Assembly (NCBI GenBank): GCA_905181835.1
Contig: CAJIZF010000003.1
Coordinates: 84,074-148,073, forward strand
Source of the DNA: an uncultured Flavobacteriaceae bacterium
GTDB taxonomy: Bacteria; Bacteroidota; Bacteroidia; Flavobacteriales; Flavobacteriaceae
DNA: 64,000 nucleotides
Direction: 5' to 3'
The translations under genes and the position numbers were made by a program. Numbering within the stretch: the first letter of the stretch is position 1; every line of letters begins with the position of its first letter. Shown in pieces: positions 36,922 through 46,131 of the stretch. The notes below the pieces were generated by a model. That model was not told the DNA's origin. It was given only the letters and a program-made list of their open reading frames with translations, and made no database searches.

Positions 36922-37159
36922 GCATGTCACTCAGTTCATTCAACAAAATGACGAAGACTTTATCATAGAAACTATTGAAACACTAGAATCATTAACTGAA
37001 GTAGCGTCTCTCAAGGATACTGAATTAGATGTAATTGGTGAACTTTTATCAAACTTTTATGGAGCAATTGAAGTATCTAAAATGATTAAAAGTGGTAAAT
37101 CACAAAAAGACGCTTTAAATAGTTTTATGAAAAGAGTTTTAGGCTCAATAGATTCCTAA
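36902..37159 (+). CDS. Small conserved protein (DUF6952-like) in the peroxiredoxin cassette
   Basis: This is an 85-residue acidic, mostly helical protein without cysteines or signal peptide (KHVTQFIQQNDEDFIIETIE, NFYGAIEVSKMIKSGKSQKD). It overlaps the thioredoxin gene by 20 bp, implying translational coupling. I believe it belongs to the DUF6952 family found beside peroxiredoxin/thioredoxin genes in flavobacteria; that assignment is from memory and unchecked. Its biochemical role is unknown. Lacking cysteines, it cannot itself be a thiol carrier, so an adaptor or chaperone role is the simplest guess. Confidence 0.8.
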   Translation: MKLPIIKHVTQFIQQNDEDFIIETIETLESLTEVASLKDTELDVIGELLSNFYGAIEVSKMIKSGKSQKDALNSFMKRVLGSIDS

Positions 37160-37170
37160 ATCAAATAAGT

Positions 37171-37196
37171 AATGGCCATTTTTTAAAATGGCCATT
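37171..37196. terminator. Bidirectional hairpin between convergent genes
   Basis: AATGGCCATTTT (37171-37182) pairs with AAAATGGCCATT (37185-37196) around TT, followed by TTAC. It lies between the ahpC cassette and the convergent TonB-receptor gene. Confidence 0.75.
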
Positions 37197-37218
37197 TTAC
37201 TTAAAAAATTTCTTTAAT

Positions 37219-39528
37219 TTAAAAAGTCACCCGGAAAAGAAAGTTAGGTGTAATTTCTAAAGAATATTTATCTATTATTTCCACGGAGTTTTCTAAATTA
37301 TTATTACCTACATATTCTCGACTAATGAGATTTTTTTGGTTATAAATATTTCTTATTGAAAACCCTAATTTCCCTTTCAATTTACTTTTTTTAGAAAAAT
37401 TAAAACTATAGGTTGAAGAAATATCTAAACGATGATAATTTGGTAATTTTTCTGTATTTATTCCTAAATAATAAAATTGATCATTGGGTGATACGTATGA
37501 TTTTGTGAAAGGTTTTCCCGATCTCCAATTCCAAGCCAAAGCAATTTGAAACTTATTTATTTTATAAGCTATAGAGCTTGTAAAGGAATGTCTAATATTT
37601 ATACTAGATGTAAAAGATTGATTGTCGTTTAAACCCTCATATCTACTAATCACGTCATTAAATGAATAACTGATCCACGTTTTTATAAATTTAAAATCTT
37701 TTTTGATGTAGAAATCAACTCCTAAAACAGTTTGTTCACCCTCATGAAATCTACTATCATCTGGATTTAAAAAACCTAGAGATAATGCATTTTTACCTTT
37801 AATTTTTTTATAATAAGTATCTATATCGGTACTCCAACCTTTATTTTTATATAAGAAACCAAAGGAAACCTGTTTACTATTTATTATTGGAAACGTTTCT
37901 CCGTCAGCTAATCGCCACAATTTGTTTTCTAAGGACAAATCACTTAAAACTGTTTCATCTATTTCACTTATTATCTGATTTTTTATTTCTCCAGATAATT
38001 GAATTTTTAAATTTTTAAAGATGTTTTTAAATAGTAGAATTCTTGGCTCGACCCGCATTGCATCCAGCTCTTGATAATAGTTTGCTCTTAGACCTAAACT
38101 AATATCAAATATTTTTGGATTTTTATATAGATATTGGAAATAAATTGAATGTGATCTAACTATCGTTTTATCTTGATCCAAAATGATTGTAAGGTCAGCG
38201 GTTTCCTTAAATAGATAGCTTACATCTTTTAAAACATATTGATAGCCAAAAGTCAAGTTTTTACTTTTGTTAAAACCCAATTGAAATTCAGTAGATAAAC
38301 CAGAATCATAAATTTCATTTCTTTTTTCAAAATTTGAATCACTTTGAGTACCCTTTGAACTAATAAAGTTATAGGCAAGACTGTATCTCGACAAAAAAAG
38401 TTGTGTGTTTTGTGATAAATTTTGAGTCCACTTTTTATTCCACCCAAAACTAAAACCGTCGTTATTTATTGCTAAAATATCATTATATGAATCATTTAAA
38501 TCTTGGTCCCGCACTAAATAATCTAAGAAATTGTCAATATAAATAGTACTTGCATAAAAACTATTATTTTCATTTAATTTGAAATTTAATTTGATATTAT
38601 AATCAAGGAAATAAAATTTATTGTTCGTGTTTTCAATGTTATCTATTTTAGTATTTTGAAATACTTTATTTGCAATTTTTGTAAAAGAAGGAGACTGAAA
38701 TAATTCAGTGTAACTCCTTCTTAATGCTACTTGCAAACTTAGTTTATCCTTTATTAATGGAGATTCTAAGTAGACATCTGCATTAATCCCGTTAACTCCC
38801 ATTCCAACTGTAAATCTGTTTGCAATAGAATTTCCGGATACTATATTTATAACACTTGAAGCTCGCTCTCCAAATCTTGAATGGGTTCCCTTATTATGAA
38901 ATACGACTTCAGAAGTACTATTAGGATTAAAAGCAGATAACATCCCGAATAAATGTCCTTTATGATACATGTTTATACCATCCCAAATAATTCTATTTTG
39001 ATCCAATGAACCACCCCTAACAGCAAAGCCACTAGCAGTTTCATTAAGACTTACAACTCCCGGTAATAAATGAATACTTTCTAAAATATCAGCCTCGATT
39101 AGGCCCGGTAAAATTTCAAGTTTTTTGGGTTTTATTGTAAATGTAGCGTCTTTATTTTTTTGAATCCCTTTAGTTAGATAACCAGTTATTAAAATATTAT
39201 CTAAAATTTGAACTCCGCTAAGATTTATTACTTTTTCTTTAACAATGATGTAACGTTGATTTATTTTTTCAAAACTGAATGTACTGTTAGTTTCAATTTC
39301 CTCTATGATCTCAGATAAGGTTCTTTTCTTTTTTTCGAGAGAAATAAACTTATTGTTTATTATTGAATCTTGATAAGAAAATCTCACATCATATATCTTT
39401 TCAATACTATTAAAAACAACTGATGCTTTTTCATTTTTAAATTTAACTAAAAAGGTAACCTGTTCCTGAGAAAAGGCTACCATGAAGGGCAAAAAAAATA
39501 ATAGGTAAAATAAATTTTTCTTTTTCAA
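37219..39528 (-). CDS. TonB-dependent receptor with N-terminal STN signalling domain
   Basis: The 769 residues have a signal peptide (1-20, ending VAFSQ). A secretin/TonB short N-terminal domain (about 24-85; VVFNSIEKIYDVRFSYQDSI, TLSEIIEEIETNSTFSFEKI) receives or passes signals to the FecR partner. The plug (about 125-230; LPGVVSLNETASGFAVRGGSLDQNRIIWDG) and barrel follow, ending in FLFRVTF. Unlike SusC it lacks the carboxypeptidase-like domain. The substrate is unknown and no SusD is adjacent. The start is TTG at 39528, 9 nt after the fecR stop. With FecR and an ECF sigma factor it forms a FecA-like surface-signalling trio. Confidence 0.88.
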   Translation of the reverse strand: MKKKNLFYLLFFLPFMVAFSQEQVTFLVKFKNEKASVVFNSIEKIYDVRFSYQDSIINNKFISLEKKKRTLSEIIEEIETNSTFSFEKINQRYIIVKEKVINLSGVQILDNILITGYLTKGIQKNKDATFTIKPKKLEILPGLIEADILESIHLLPGVVSLNETASGFAVRGGSLDQNRIIWDGINMYHKGHLFGMLSAFNPNSTSEVVFHNKGTHSRFGERASSVINIVSGNSIANRFTVGMGVNGINADVYLESPLIKDKLSLQVALRRSYTELFQSPSFTKIANKVFQNTKIDNIENTNNKFYFLDYNIKLNFKLNENNSFYASTIYIDNFLDYLVRDQDLNDSYNDILAINNDGFSFGWNKKWTQNLSQNTQLFLSRYSLAYNFISSKGTQSDSNFEKRNEIYDSGLSTEFQLGFNKSKNLTFGYQYVLKDVSYLFKETADLTIILDQDKTIVRSHSIYFQYLYKNPKIFDISLGLRANYYQELDAMRVEPRILLFKNIFKNLKIQLSGEIKNQIISEIDETVLSDLSLENKLWRLADGETFPIINSKQVSFGFLYKNKGWSTDIDTYYKKIKGKNALSLGFLNPDDSRFHEGEQTVLGVDFYIKKDFKFIKTWISYSFNDVISRYEGLNDNQSFTSSINIRHSFTSSIAYKINKFQIALAWNWRSGKPFTKSYVSPNDQFYYLGINTEKLPNYHRLDISSTYSFNFSKKSKLKGKLGFSIRNIYNQKNLISREYVGNNNLENSVEIIDKYSLEITPNFLFRVTF

Positions 39529-39537
39529 CGATTCATT

Positions 39538-40452
39538 TTATTCGAGACTAATTATTCCATTATCCTTTATCAGGTATTTTATATTCATTGTTTTAAAGAC
39601 TGAGGCTAAAGCTACATCTAAATTGTTATGTGTAAAGCTACCAGTATAAACTCTTGTTGTATCTATATCATCAGCAAGAACAACTAAGTTATATTGCTTT
39701 TCGATGGATGCGATTACAAATTCTAGAGGAACACTGATAAATGAACTTTCTCCTTTGGTCCAGGCAGGAAAATTTTTATTTGTAATATATTCTTCAATTA
39801 AGTTGTTATTGTATTTTCTTACGGTTTTTCCCGGTGTCAAAATATACTCTTTAGTGTTTTTTTCTACCTTTACTTTTCCTTCATAACAAATAACTTCAAA
39901 ATAATTGTCTAATGAATTCACATTAAACTCTGTTCCTAAAACAATTACATTTCCATTTTTAGTATTAACAGTGAATTGACTGCCTTTGTTAACTTTGAAA
40001 TAAGCCTCACCAGATAATTTTAAAATTCTGTTTGACTCCCAAGAATCAGGATTGAATTCTATTAGAGATTTTGAATTCATTGTTACTTGAGAACCGTCAG
40101 GTAATTCAATTATTTTTTGCTCCCCAAAAGCTGTTTTGTGGCTAATTTCATTTGTAGACATCAAAAAAAACAAGCCAAACAGTATTGCTAAAGTAGCAGC
40201 GATTGAGAAGGACCATTTATAGTTAAATTTATTGGAAATAGTATTTCTTTTTTGAGTTATACTATTTTTAATTTTTACTAGAGTAGAATCAAGAGGTTGT
40301 TCTAACATTTCGAAATCTTTCAATCCTTTCCTTAAATTAAGTAATCGTTGGTAATCATCTAATGTTACTAACTCTTTTAATTCATCATCTGTTAGCTTAT
40401 CATCTAACCACTTAGCTAGAAAATATTCTTTATTATTTACTTTTTCTTTCAT
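39538..40452 (-). CDS. FecR family anti-sigma factor / signal transducer
   Basis: The 304 residues are laid out as a cytoplasmic N-terminal segment (1-80; YFLAKWLDDKLTDDELKEL is the FecR N-terminal motif), one transmembrane helix (81-99) and a periplasmic FecR domain (about 110-210; KTAFGEQKIIELPDGSQVTM, GEAYFKVNKGSQFTVNTKN, VLGTEFNVNS) with a C-terminal STN-like tail (PLEFVIASIEKQYNLVVLAD). It should hold the ECF sigma factor until the TonB receptor signals ligand. It sits between the two partners in the same orientation. Confidence 0.93.
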   Translation of the reverse strand: MKEKVNNKEYFLAKWLDDKLTDDELKELVTLDDYQRLLNLRKGLKDFEMLEQPLDSTLVKIKNSITQKRNTISNKFNYKWSFSIAATLAILFGLFFLMSTNEISHKTAFGEQKIIELPDGSQVTMNSKSLIEFNPDSWESNRILKLSGEAYFKVNKGSQFTVNTKNGNVIVLGTEFNVNSLDNYFEVICYEGKVKVEKNTKEYILTPGKTVRKYNNNLIEEYITNKNFPAWTKGESSFISVPLEFVIASIEKQYNLVVLADDIDTTRVYTGSFTHNNLDVALASVFKTMNIKYLIKDNGIISLE

Positions 40453-40504
40453 ATTACTTATTAGACAACTCTAAATAATTTTACCCTACTTAAAATTATT
40501 ATTT

Positions 40505-41017
40505 TTAAACATTCCCTATTTTTTCTTTCATTTCAAGTAGTGCTAAATGCATTCTCTTTTCAACAGCTTTTACTGAAATTCCTAACATTTCAGCTATTTC
40601 TCTATATTTCATTTTTTCAATTCTACTCAATAAAAAAACTTCTTTTTGTTTTTCAGGTAAATCAGAAATTGCTTTTTCAATTTTTTCTAAAAATTCTTTT
40701 TCTAACATTACAAATTCTGGTGTTTCCTGATTGTTGGATTTAATAACATTTTTTTGATGCTGAGCGACCACCTTTTCATGTTTTTTTATGTTTAGAAACA
40801 GATTGTTAGCTACAGTAAATAAAAAACTCTTTGACTTTTCATAATTCACTTTAGCACAATTATCCCATAATTTAATAAATGCATCTTGTAAAATATCTTC
40901 AGCCGAATCAATATCTTTTGTTTTAAAAAACAAAAATCTTCTTAAATCTTTCGCATGTTTGTGGAATAGTTTTTCAAAAACTACATCACTACAAATATTA
41001 TTTAAATCTTTAATCAT
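40505..41017 (-). CDS. ECF-type RNA polymerase sigma-70 factor
   Basis: With the start at ATG 41017 the protein has 170 residues. Region 2 is at about 10-80 (FEKLFHKHAKDLRRFLFFKTKD, DAEDILQDAF-like) and region 4 at about 110-165 (LPEKQKEVFLLSRIEKMKYREIAEMLGISVKAVEKRM). A longer frame reaching 41155 would add a non-conserved leader and run into the divergent gene, and a TAnnTTTG box at 41041-41048 fits the shorter start. It should direct transcription of its own fecR/TonB-receptor operon. Confidence 0.93.
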   Translation of the reverse strand: MIKDLNNICSDVVFEKLFHKHAKDLRRFLFFKTKDIDSAEDILQDAFIKLWDNCAKVNYEKSKSFLFTVANNLFLNIKKHEKVVAQHQKNVIKSNNQETPEFVMLEKEFLEKIEKAISDLPEKQKEVFLLSRIEKMKYREIAEMLGISVKAVEKRMHLALLEMKEKIGNV

Positions 41018-41040
41018 GATTAGTCCATAAATATTAGTAA

Positions 41041-41048
41041 CAAAGCTA
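41041..41048 (-). promoter_or_regulatory. Candidate -7 box of the ECF sigma gene
   Basis: TAGCTTTG on the minus strand matches TAnnTTTG and lies 24 nt before the start at 41017, supporting that start. Confidence 0.5.
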
Positions 41049-41139
41049 TACAAAAAATAAAGATGTTTTTTGGTAGGGTAAAATATATTTAAAATGTTAT
41101 ATACATGATTATAAACAAAATTATAATTATTTTTATTTG

Positions 41140-42519
41140 ATGAAAAAGTACGCAAAACTTATTTTTGGATTTTTGTTATTATTAGTTATATCTGTTGCTT
41201 GTACGAACGACGACAGTAACATTGAATTAGTAGAAGTACATCAAAGCACCTCAATTCAGAATGCTCTCAATCAATTGAGAAGTTATTACCATGAAGATGG
41301 TACTATCAACGAAGATATGAATCCAACTAATAATCTTGTATTCGATTTTTGTTTTGAATTTATTTATCCTTTAAGTTTAAGTTATAATAATGAAGTGATT
41401 GTAACTGTAAACTCAATAGAAGAACTTATCAATGTTATTATAAATTCTTCGCAAGAACTCTACATTGATGGTGTTGTTTTCCCTTTTGACGTTACATTGT
41501 ATGATGTTGAAAGTAACGAGCTTGTAGTCCAAACCATTAATGACGAAGAAGAATTTTCAAATTTAATAGCAGATTGTTATTTTAATGACCCTTGTATTTG
41601 TACTGAAGAATACGATCCCGTTTGTGTTGAAATAATAGCTAATGATTCCGTAATGGTTATCACATTTCCGAATTCATGTTATGCTTTTTGTGAAGGTTTT
41701 ACAGAGAGTGATTTAGTGAATTGTGAAAATAACACTGAATGTGCTATATACGATTTAGAGGTGATTACTGGTAATTGTAATGAAGATGACACATATAACA
41801 TGACTATTAATTTTCAATACGAAGAAATTGGAGAACAAGAGTATTTTGATCTGTATGCTAGAAATGACGAGTTGATTGGTTATTTTCCACTATCGTCTTT
41901 ACCATTAACCATCATCAATTTTCCATCAAGCGGTGAAGATTATGATTTTGTAAAAGTTTGTATTAACGACAACCCAGATTGTTGTAAAGAAATAGAATGG
42001 TTACCTCCTAGTTGTATTGGTCAGGGAAGTAATTGTGAAATTACGTCTTTAGATTTAATAGCTGGCGAATGCAATGACGATGGATCTACCTACAACCTTT
42101 TGTTGGATTTTGATTTTGAAAACACAAACGGACAAGAATTTTTTGAAATTTATTTTAGAGATGATGTATTCTATGATTATTTTCAATTATCTGCTCTTCC
42201 AATCACTATAAATAATTTTCCTTCATCAGGCTTAGAAAATGATTTTATAAAAATAGTAATCAATGATATGCCAGAATGTAGTGAAAATATTGAATGGATA
42301 AACCCCTGTTTTTCGGATACATTCTGTTATGAATATGTCTTTCCAATTGAAATGATTGTTGATGGGCAGGTATGGTCTGTAAATAGTAATGAGCATGTGG
42401 ATTATAAATTAAGTATAGGTGGAGAACTTATTTACCCCTTAGATATAAGAATTGATAATGAAATCTTTACTGTTTGGCAAGGTATTCTTGAGGGAGCATA
42501 CGGTGAACGATGTGACTGA
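41140..42519 (+). CDS. Cysteine-rich lipoprotein with Kazal-like motif and internal repeats
   Basis: I do not recognise the family as a whole. The start is ATG 41140 (a TTG lies one codon earlier). The 459 residues open with a lipoprotein signal (LLLLVISVAC, Cys21). A Kazal-type protease-inhibitor-like motif spans about 150-190: CICTEEYDPVC, then FPNSCYAFCEG. Two tandem ~90-residue repeats follow at about 200-385, each with a SLDL/DLEV opening, G.CN.D, Y..N.., LP.TI.NFPSSG and a C..EIEW...C end. A FCYEYVFP segment near the C-terminus echoes FCFEFIYP near the N-terminus. It is divergent from the ECF sigma/FecR/TonB trio and may be exposed at the surface; protease inhibition is a guess from one motif. 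Confidence 0.75.
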   Translation: MKKYAKLIFGFLLLLVISVACTNDDSNIELVEVHQSTSIQNALNQLRSYYHEDGTINEDMNPTNNLVFDFCFEFIYPLSLSYNNEVIVTVNSIEELINVIINSSQELYIDGVVFPFDVTLYDVESNELVVQTINDEEEFSNLIADCYFNDPCICTEEYDPVCVEIIANDSVMVITFPNSCYAFCEGFTESDLVNCENNTECAIYDLEVITGNCNEDDTYNMTINFQYEEIGEQEYFDLYARNDELIGYFPLSSLPLTIINFPSSGEDYDFVKVCINDNPDCCKEIEWLPPSCIGQGSNCEITSLDLIAGECNDDGSTYNLLLDFDFENTNGQEFFEIYFRDDVFYDYFQLSALPITINNFPSSGLENDFIKIVINDMPECSENIEWINPCFSDTFCYEYVFPIEMIVDGQVWSVNSNEHVDYKLSIGGELIYPLDIRIDNEIFTVWQGILEGAYGERCD

Positions 42520-42557
42520 TGTCAATAATATTTGTTTTTTGTTGTGATTGTAAACAG

Positions 42558-42600
42558 TGACCTTTAATCATTAAATGATTGGAGGTCATTATTTTTTATT
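42558..42600 (+). terminator. Terminator after the Kazal-like lipoprotein gene
   Basis: TGACCTTTAATCA (42558-42570) pairs with TGATTGGAGGTCA (42576-42588), with two G-U wobbles and a TTAAA loop, followed by TTATTTTTTATT. Confidence 0.8.
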
Positions 42601-42601
42601 C

Positions 42602-42609
42602 TACTTTTG
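42602..42609 (+). promoter_or_regulatory. Candidate -7 box of the dgkA promoter
   Basis: TACTTTTG fits TAnnTTTG, directly after the preceding terminator and 17 nt before the dgkA start. Confidence 0.5.
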
Positions 42610-42626
42610 AATCTCATTGAAAAATA

Positions 42627-43007
42627 ATGTCAAAAAAAGATTCATTCCTCATCAATCGTTTAAAAAGTATTGTAATTGCCGCCAAAGGCGCACTACTATT
42701 AATTAAAAGCGAGGCTAGTATAAAAGTACAAGTTGCTGTAAGTATTCTGGTAACTTGTGCAGGATTCTATTTCGACATTTCAAATACTGAGTGGCTTATT
42801 CAGCTATTAGCAATTGGGCTGGTCTTGGGTATAGAAGCAATAAACACCGCAATTGAAGAGATAGCTGATTTTATTCATCCAAATCATCATAAAAAAATTG
42901 GTTATATTAAAGATATAGCTGCTGGTGCAGTTTTTTTTAGTGGAATAGCTGTAATTATGATTGCCATGATCATATATGTTCCTAAAATTAGATTTTATAT
43001 ACCATAG
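42627..43007 (+). CDS. dgkA: Diacylglycerol kinase, small membrane type
   Basis: This 126-residue integral membrane protein has three helices (about 37-54, 58-76 and 98-120). The family signature EAINTAIEEIADFIHPNHHKKIGYIKDIAAGAVFF contains the glutamates and asparagine of the active site and the IKDIAAGAV motif. It phosphorylates diacylglycerol or, in many bacteria, undecaprenol. It has its own promoter-like box and is followed by ftsK, a neighbourhood common in flavobacteria. Confidence 0.93.
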   Translation: MSKKDSFLINRLKSIVIAAKGALLLIKSEASIKVQVAVSILVTCAGFYFDISNTEWLIQLLAIGLVLGIEAINTAIEEIADFIHPNHHKKIGYIKDIAAGAVFFSGIAVIMIAMIIYVPKIRFYIP

Positions 43008-43044
43008 ATTACTATAATTTTAAGAAAACAAAAAACTATTTTAG

Positions 43045-43072
43045 TTTGAAACAACTGATATTTGTATTTTTG
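43045..43072 (+). promoter_or_regulatory. Candidate ftsK promoter with both boxes
   Basis: TTTG (43045-43048) and TATTTTTG (43065-43072) are 16 nt apart, close to the Bacteroidota -33/-7 arrangement and slightly short. The -7 box ends 22 nt before the ftsK start. Confidence 0.55.
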
Positions 43073-43094
43073 TTAAAATACAAGCCAATAGTTA

Positions 43095-45482
43095 ATGATC
43101 CAAAATAATAAAAAAACTAAAAATATTTCAAAAAACACCAGAATGAAAATAAGTTTTGTTTTAACCAAACAACAAAAAATTATTTGGGGAGCTTTCTTAT
43201 TTATCCTTGGTATTGCTCTTTTTTTGTCATTTATATCCTATTTTTTTTCTTGGAAAGCAGATCATAATATTATTGGTGATTTTACAAATAGAGAAAATAT
43301 TACTCAAAATTGGTTGAATATTTTTGGAGCTAATATTGGAGATTTATTTGTTTATAATGGTTTCGGAATAGCTTCCTTAATCATTGCTTTTTTACTCATA
43401 CTGACCGGAATTTTTTACTTTTTTGATTTTAATAAAATAAAACTATCTAAATATTGGTTTTGGGGTAGTTTAGTAACTCTTTGGATTTCTATTTTATTTG
43501 GATTCTTCCCAAATATAAACCCCTTATTTAGTGGAGTTATAGGTTATGAGATTAATGATTTATTACAAGATTATCTTGGCTTTATTGGAGCTGTGTTATT
43601 GATGTCATTTTTATTTTTAGTTTATGTTATTGTAAGATTAGAAATAACTCCAGAACATTTTATAAGTTTGATAAAAAAAACTAAGGAAGAAGTAAAATCA
43701 GACTTTAAATTTACATCCACAAATTCTAAAAAAAATAGTGATAAAGACCAAGATATTAATGAAGTGCCTTTATCAACTCAAAATAAAGAAATAGAATCAC
43801 CAAGTTTAAATACTGAATTTAACGATATAAATTCTTCGCCTGTTCTCGAGAAAAAATCAATCGTTAAAGAGAAAGATGAAGAGGTAGCTATGATTGTTGA
43901 GGAAGCTTCTGAGGAAGTAATTATTGAAAAAAACTTGAGCGATAAACTAGTTAGTGATTTTGGTGAGTTTGATCCAAAGTTAGAACTAAGTAAATATAAG
44001 TTTCCAACTATTGAATTACTAAAAGAATACTCCAGTAATTCAGGTATAACAATTAATCAAGAAGAGCTTGAAGAAAATAAAAATAAAATTGTAGGCACTC
44101 TAAATAATTATAAAATAGGAATTGCTAGTATAAAAGCTACCGTAGGTCCAACTGTAACCCTCTACGAAATAGTCCCAGAGGCAGGTATTAGAATTTCAAA
44201 AATAAAAAATCTTGAAGATGATATAGCATTGTCTTTATCGGCATTAGGTATAAGAATTATTGCTCCTATACCAGGAAGAGGTACTATTGGAATAGAAGTT
44301 CCTAATAAAAACCCAAGTATTGTTTCTATGCGATCAGTTATTGCTTCACCAAAATTTCAAAATGCCGAAATGGAACTCCCAATTGCCTTTGGAAAAACGA
44401 TTAGCAACGAAACTTTTGTAGTCGACTTAGCTAAAATGCCTCATCTATTAATGGCCGGAGCTACTGGACAAGGAAAATCTGTTGGCCTAAATGCAGTTTT
44501 ATCATCTTTACTCTATAAAAAACATCCTGCAGAAGTAAAGTTCGTTTTGGTAGATCCTAAGAAGGTGGAACTTACATTATTTAATAAAATAGAAAGACAT
44601 TTTTTAGCAAAACTTCCAGATACAGAAGAGGCAATCATAACAGATACCACAAAAGTTGTAAACACCCTAAATTCATTGTGTATTGAAATGGATGCACGCT
44701 ACGACTTACTAAAGGAAGCAATGGTTCGTAACATAAAAGAATACAATACTAAATTTAAAACACGTAAATTAAATCCAAACGACGGACATCGTTTTTTACC
44801 TTATATAGTTTTAGTAATAGATGAGTTTGCAGATTTAATTATGACAGCTGGAAAAGAGGTAGAAACTCCTATTGCTCGTTTAGCTCAGTTAGCCAGAGCA
44901 ATTGGAATTCACTTGATAGTTGCTACACAAAGACCATCTGTAAATGTAATTACTGGTATTATTAAAGCTAATTTTCCTGCACGTATCGCCTTTAGAGTAA
45001 CTAGTAAAATTGATTCTAGAACAATATTAGATAATTCAGGAGCAGACCAATTAATTGGTCGTGGAGACATGCTATACACACAAGGTAACGATTTAATTAG
45101 GCTTCAGTGTGCGTTTGTAGATACTCCAGAAGTAGCAGATATAACAGATTATATTGGCTCACAAAAAGCATATCCAGACGCTTATCTATTACCAGAATAT
45201 GTAGGTGAAGAAGGAGGTGGTACTACTATTGATAATGATATTAGTGAACGAGATAAATTATTTAGAGAAGCGGCAGAAGTTCTTGTTATCGCACAACAAG
45301 GAAGCACCTCATTATTACAAAGAAAACTGAAACTAGGTTATAACCGAGCTGGGCGAATCATCGATCAATTAGAGGCCTCTGGAATCGTAGGTCCTTTTGA
45401 GGGGAGTAAAGCAAGACAAGTGCTTATTTTAAATCTAGAAGCACTAAATCAACATTTAGAAAATGAACTCAATGAACTTTAA
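43095..45482 (+). CDS. ftsK: DNA translocase FtsK/SpoIIIE
   Basis: It pumps chromosome DNA through the closing septum and supports dimer resolution at dif. The 795 residues hold four N-terminal membrane helices (about 28-190), a short charged linker (about 195-310), the alpha/beta motor domain with Walker A GATGQGKS near residue 454 and Walker B YIVLVIDEFADL, the conserved QRPSVNVITGIIKANFPARIAFRV stretch, and a C-terminal gamma winged helix (about 725-785; SLLQRKLKLGYNRAGRIIDQLEASGI) that reads KOPS-type sequences. The linker is short compared with E. coli FtsK. It overlaps the downstream lolA-like gene by 20 bp. Confidence 0.97.
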   Translation: MIQNNKKTKNISKNTRMKISFVLTKQQKIIWGAFLFILGIALFLSFISYFFSWKADHNIIGDFTNRENITQNWLNIFGANIGDLFVYNGFGIASLIIAFLLILTGIFYFFDFNKIKLSKYWFWGSLVTLWISILFGFFPNINPLFSGVIGYEINDLLQDYLGFIGAVLLMSFLFLVYVIVRLEITPEHFISLIKKTKEEVKSDFKFTSTNSKKNSDKDQDINEVPLSTQNKEIESPSLNTEFNDINSSPVLEKKSIVKEKDEEVAMIVEEASEEVIIEKNLSDKLVSDFGEFDPKLELSKYKFPTIELLKEYSSNSGITINQEELEENKNKIVGTLNNYKIGIASIKATVGPTVTLYEIVPEAGIRISKIKNLEDDIALSLSALGIRIIAPIPGRGTIGIEVPNKNPSIVSMRSVIASPKFQNAEMELPIAFGKTISNETFVVDLAKMPHLLMAGATGQGKSVGLNAVLSSLLYKKHPAEVKFVLVDPKKVELTLFNKIERHFLAKLPDTEEAIITDTTKVVNTLNSLCIEMDARYDLLKEAMVRNIKEYNTKFKTRKLNPNDGHRFLPYIVLVIDEFADLIMTAGKEVETPIARLAQLARAIGIHLIVATQRPSVNVITGIIKANFPARIAFRVTSKIDSRTILDNSGADQLIGRGDMLYTQGNDLIRLQCAFVDTPEVADITDYIGSQKAYPDAYLLPEYVGEEGGGTTIDNDISERDKLFREAAEVLVIAQQGSTSLLQRKLKLGYNRAGRIIDQLEASGIVGPFEGSKARQVLILNLEALNQHLENELNEL

Positions 45483-46125
45483 AGCAAAAATTATAGTCTC
45501 AATTTTTTCACTTTTTTTAATGATTAGTAGCTTAAAGGCTCAAAATACACAATCATTACTAAGCGAGGTATCTAACAAAGTTAAAAGTTATGAAAATATT
45601 CAGATAGATTTTAAATACAGTCTCGAAAATACAAGAGAAAATGTAAAACAAGATACCAAAGCTAATATCACACTGAAAGGTGATAATTATGTTCTTAATA
45701 TGTTAGGTGTTACCAGAATTTTTGATGGAAAAACAATTTATACAATCGTACCAGAGGATGAAGAAGTAACAATTTCTGATTACAGTAAAGAAGAAGATAA
45801 AAGTATTTCAGTCTCAGAAATGCTTACATTTTATGAAAAAGGATATAATTATAAAATGGATATACAACAGAATATTCGAGGTAGAAAAATTCAATTCATA
45901 AAATTAAGTCCTATTGATTCTAATACAGAAATAAAAAATATTTTATTAGGAATAGATATGCAAACAAAACATATTTATAAATTAATTCAAGTCGATTCTT
46001 CAGGAACGAGTTATACAATAACTGTTAATTCTTTTAAAACTAACCAACCTATTTCTCAGAATTTATTCATATTTGATGAAGAAAAATATACCAACCAAGG
46101 ATATTACATAAACAAATTGGAATAA
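45463..46125 (+). CDS. lolA: LolA-like outer-membrane lipoprotein carrier protein
   Basis: The 220 residues have a signal peptide ending SSLKAQ (starting at MNSMNF or, nine bases later, MNFKAK). The mature beta-rich domain matches the LolA fold (YENIQIDFKYSLENT, ITLKGDNYVLNM, FDGKTIYTIVPEDEEVTI, EMLTFYEKGYNYKMD). It should ferry lipoproteins across the periplasm to the outer membrane, relevant here given the many lipoproteins encoded in the window. It overlaps ftsK by 20 bp and precedes an LptF/G-type permease, both typical flavobacterial neighbours. Confidence 0.88.
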   Translation: MNSMNFKAKIIVSIFSLFLMISSLKAQNTQSLLSEVSNKVKSYENIQIDFKYSLENTRENVKQDTKANITLKGDNYVLNMLGVTRIFDGKTIYTIVPEDEEVTISDYSKEEDKSISVSEMLTFYEKGYNYKMDIQQNIRGRKIQFIKLSPIDSNTEIKNILLGIDMQTKHIYKLIQVDSSGTSYTITVNSFKTNQPISQNLFIFDEEKYTNQGYYINKLE

Positions 46126-46131
46126 TTGTAA

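Noticed and set aside
40505-41155. Longer sigma-factor start at 41155
   Set aside because: The additional 46 residues are not part of ECF sigma factors, overlap the divergent lipoprotein start and would leave out the promoter-like box at 41041-41048.
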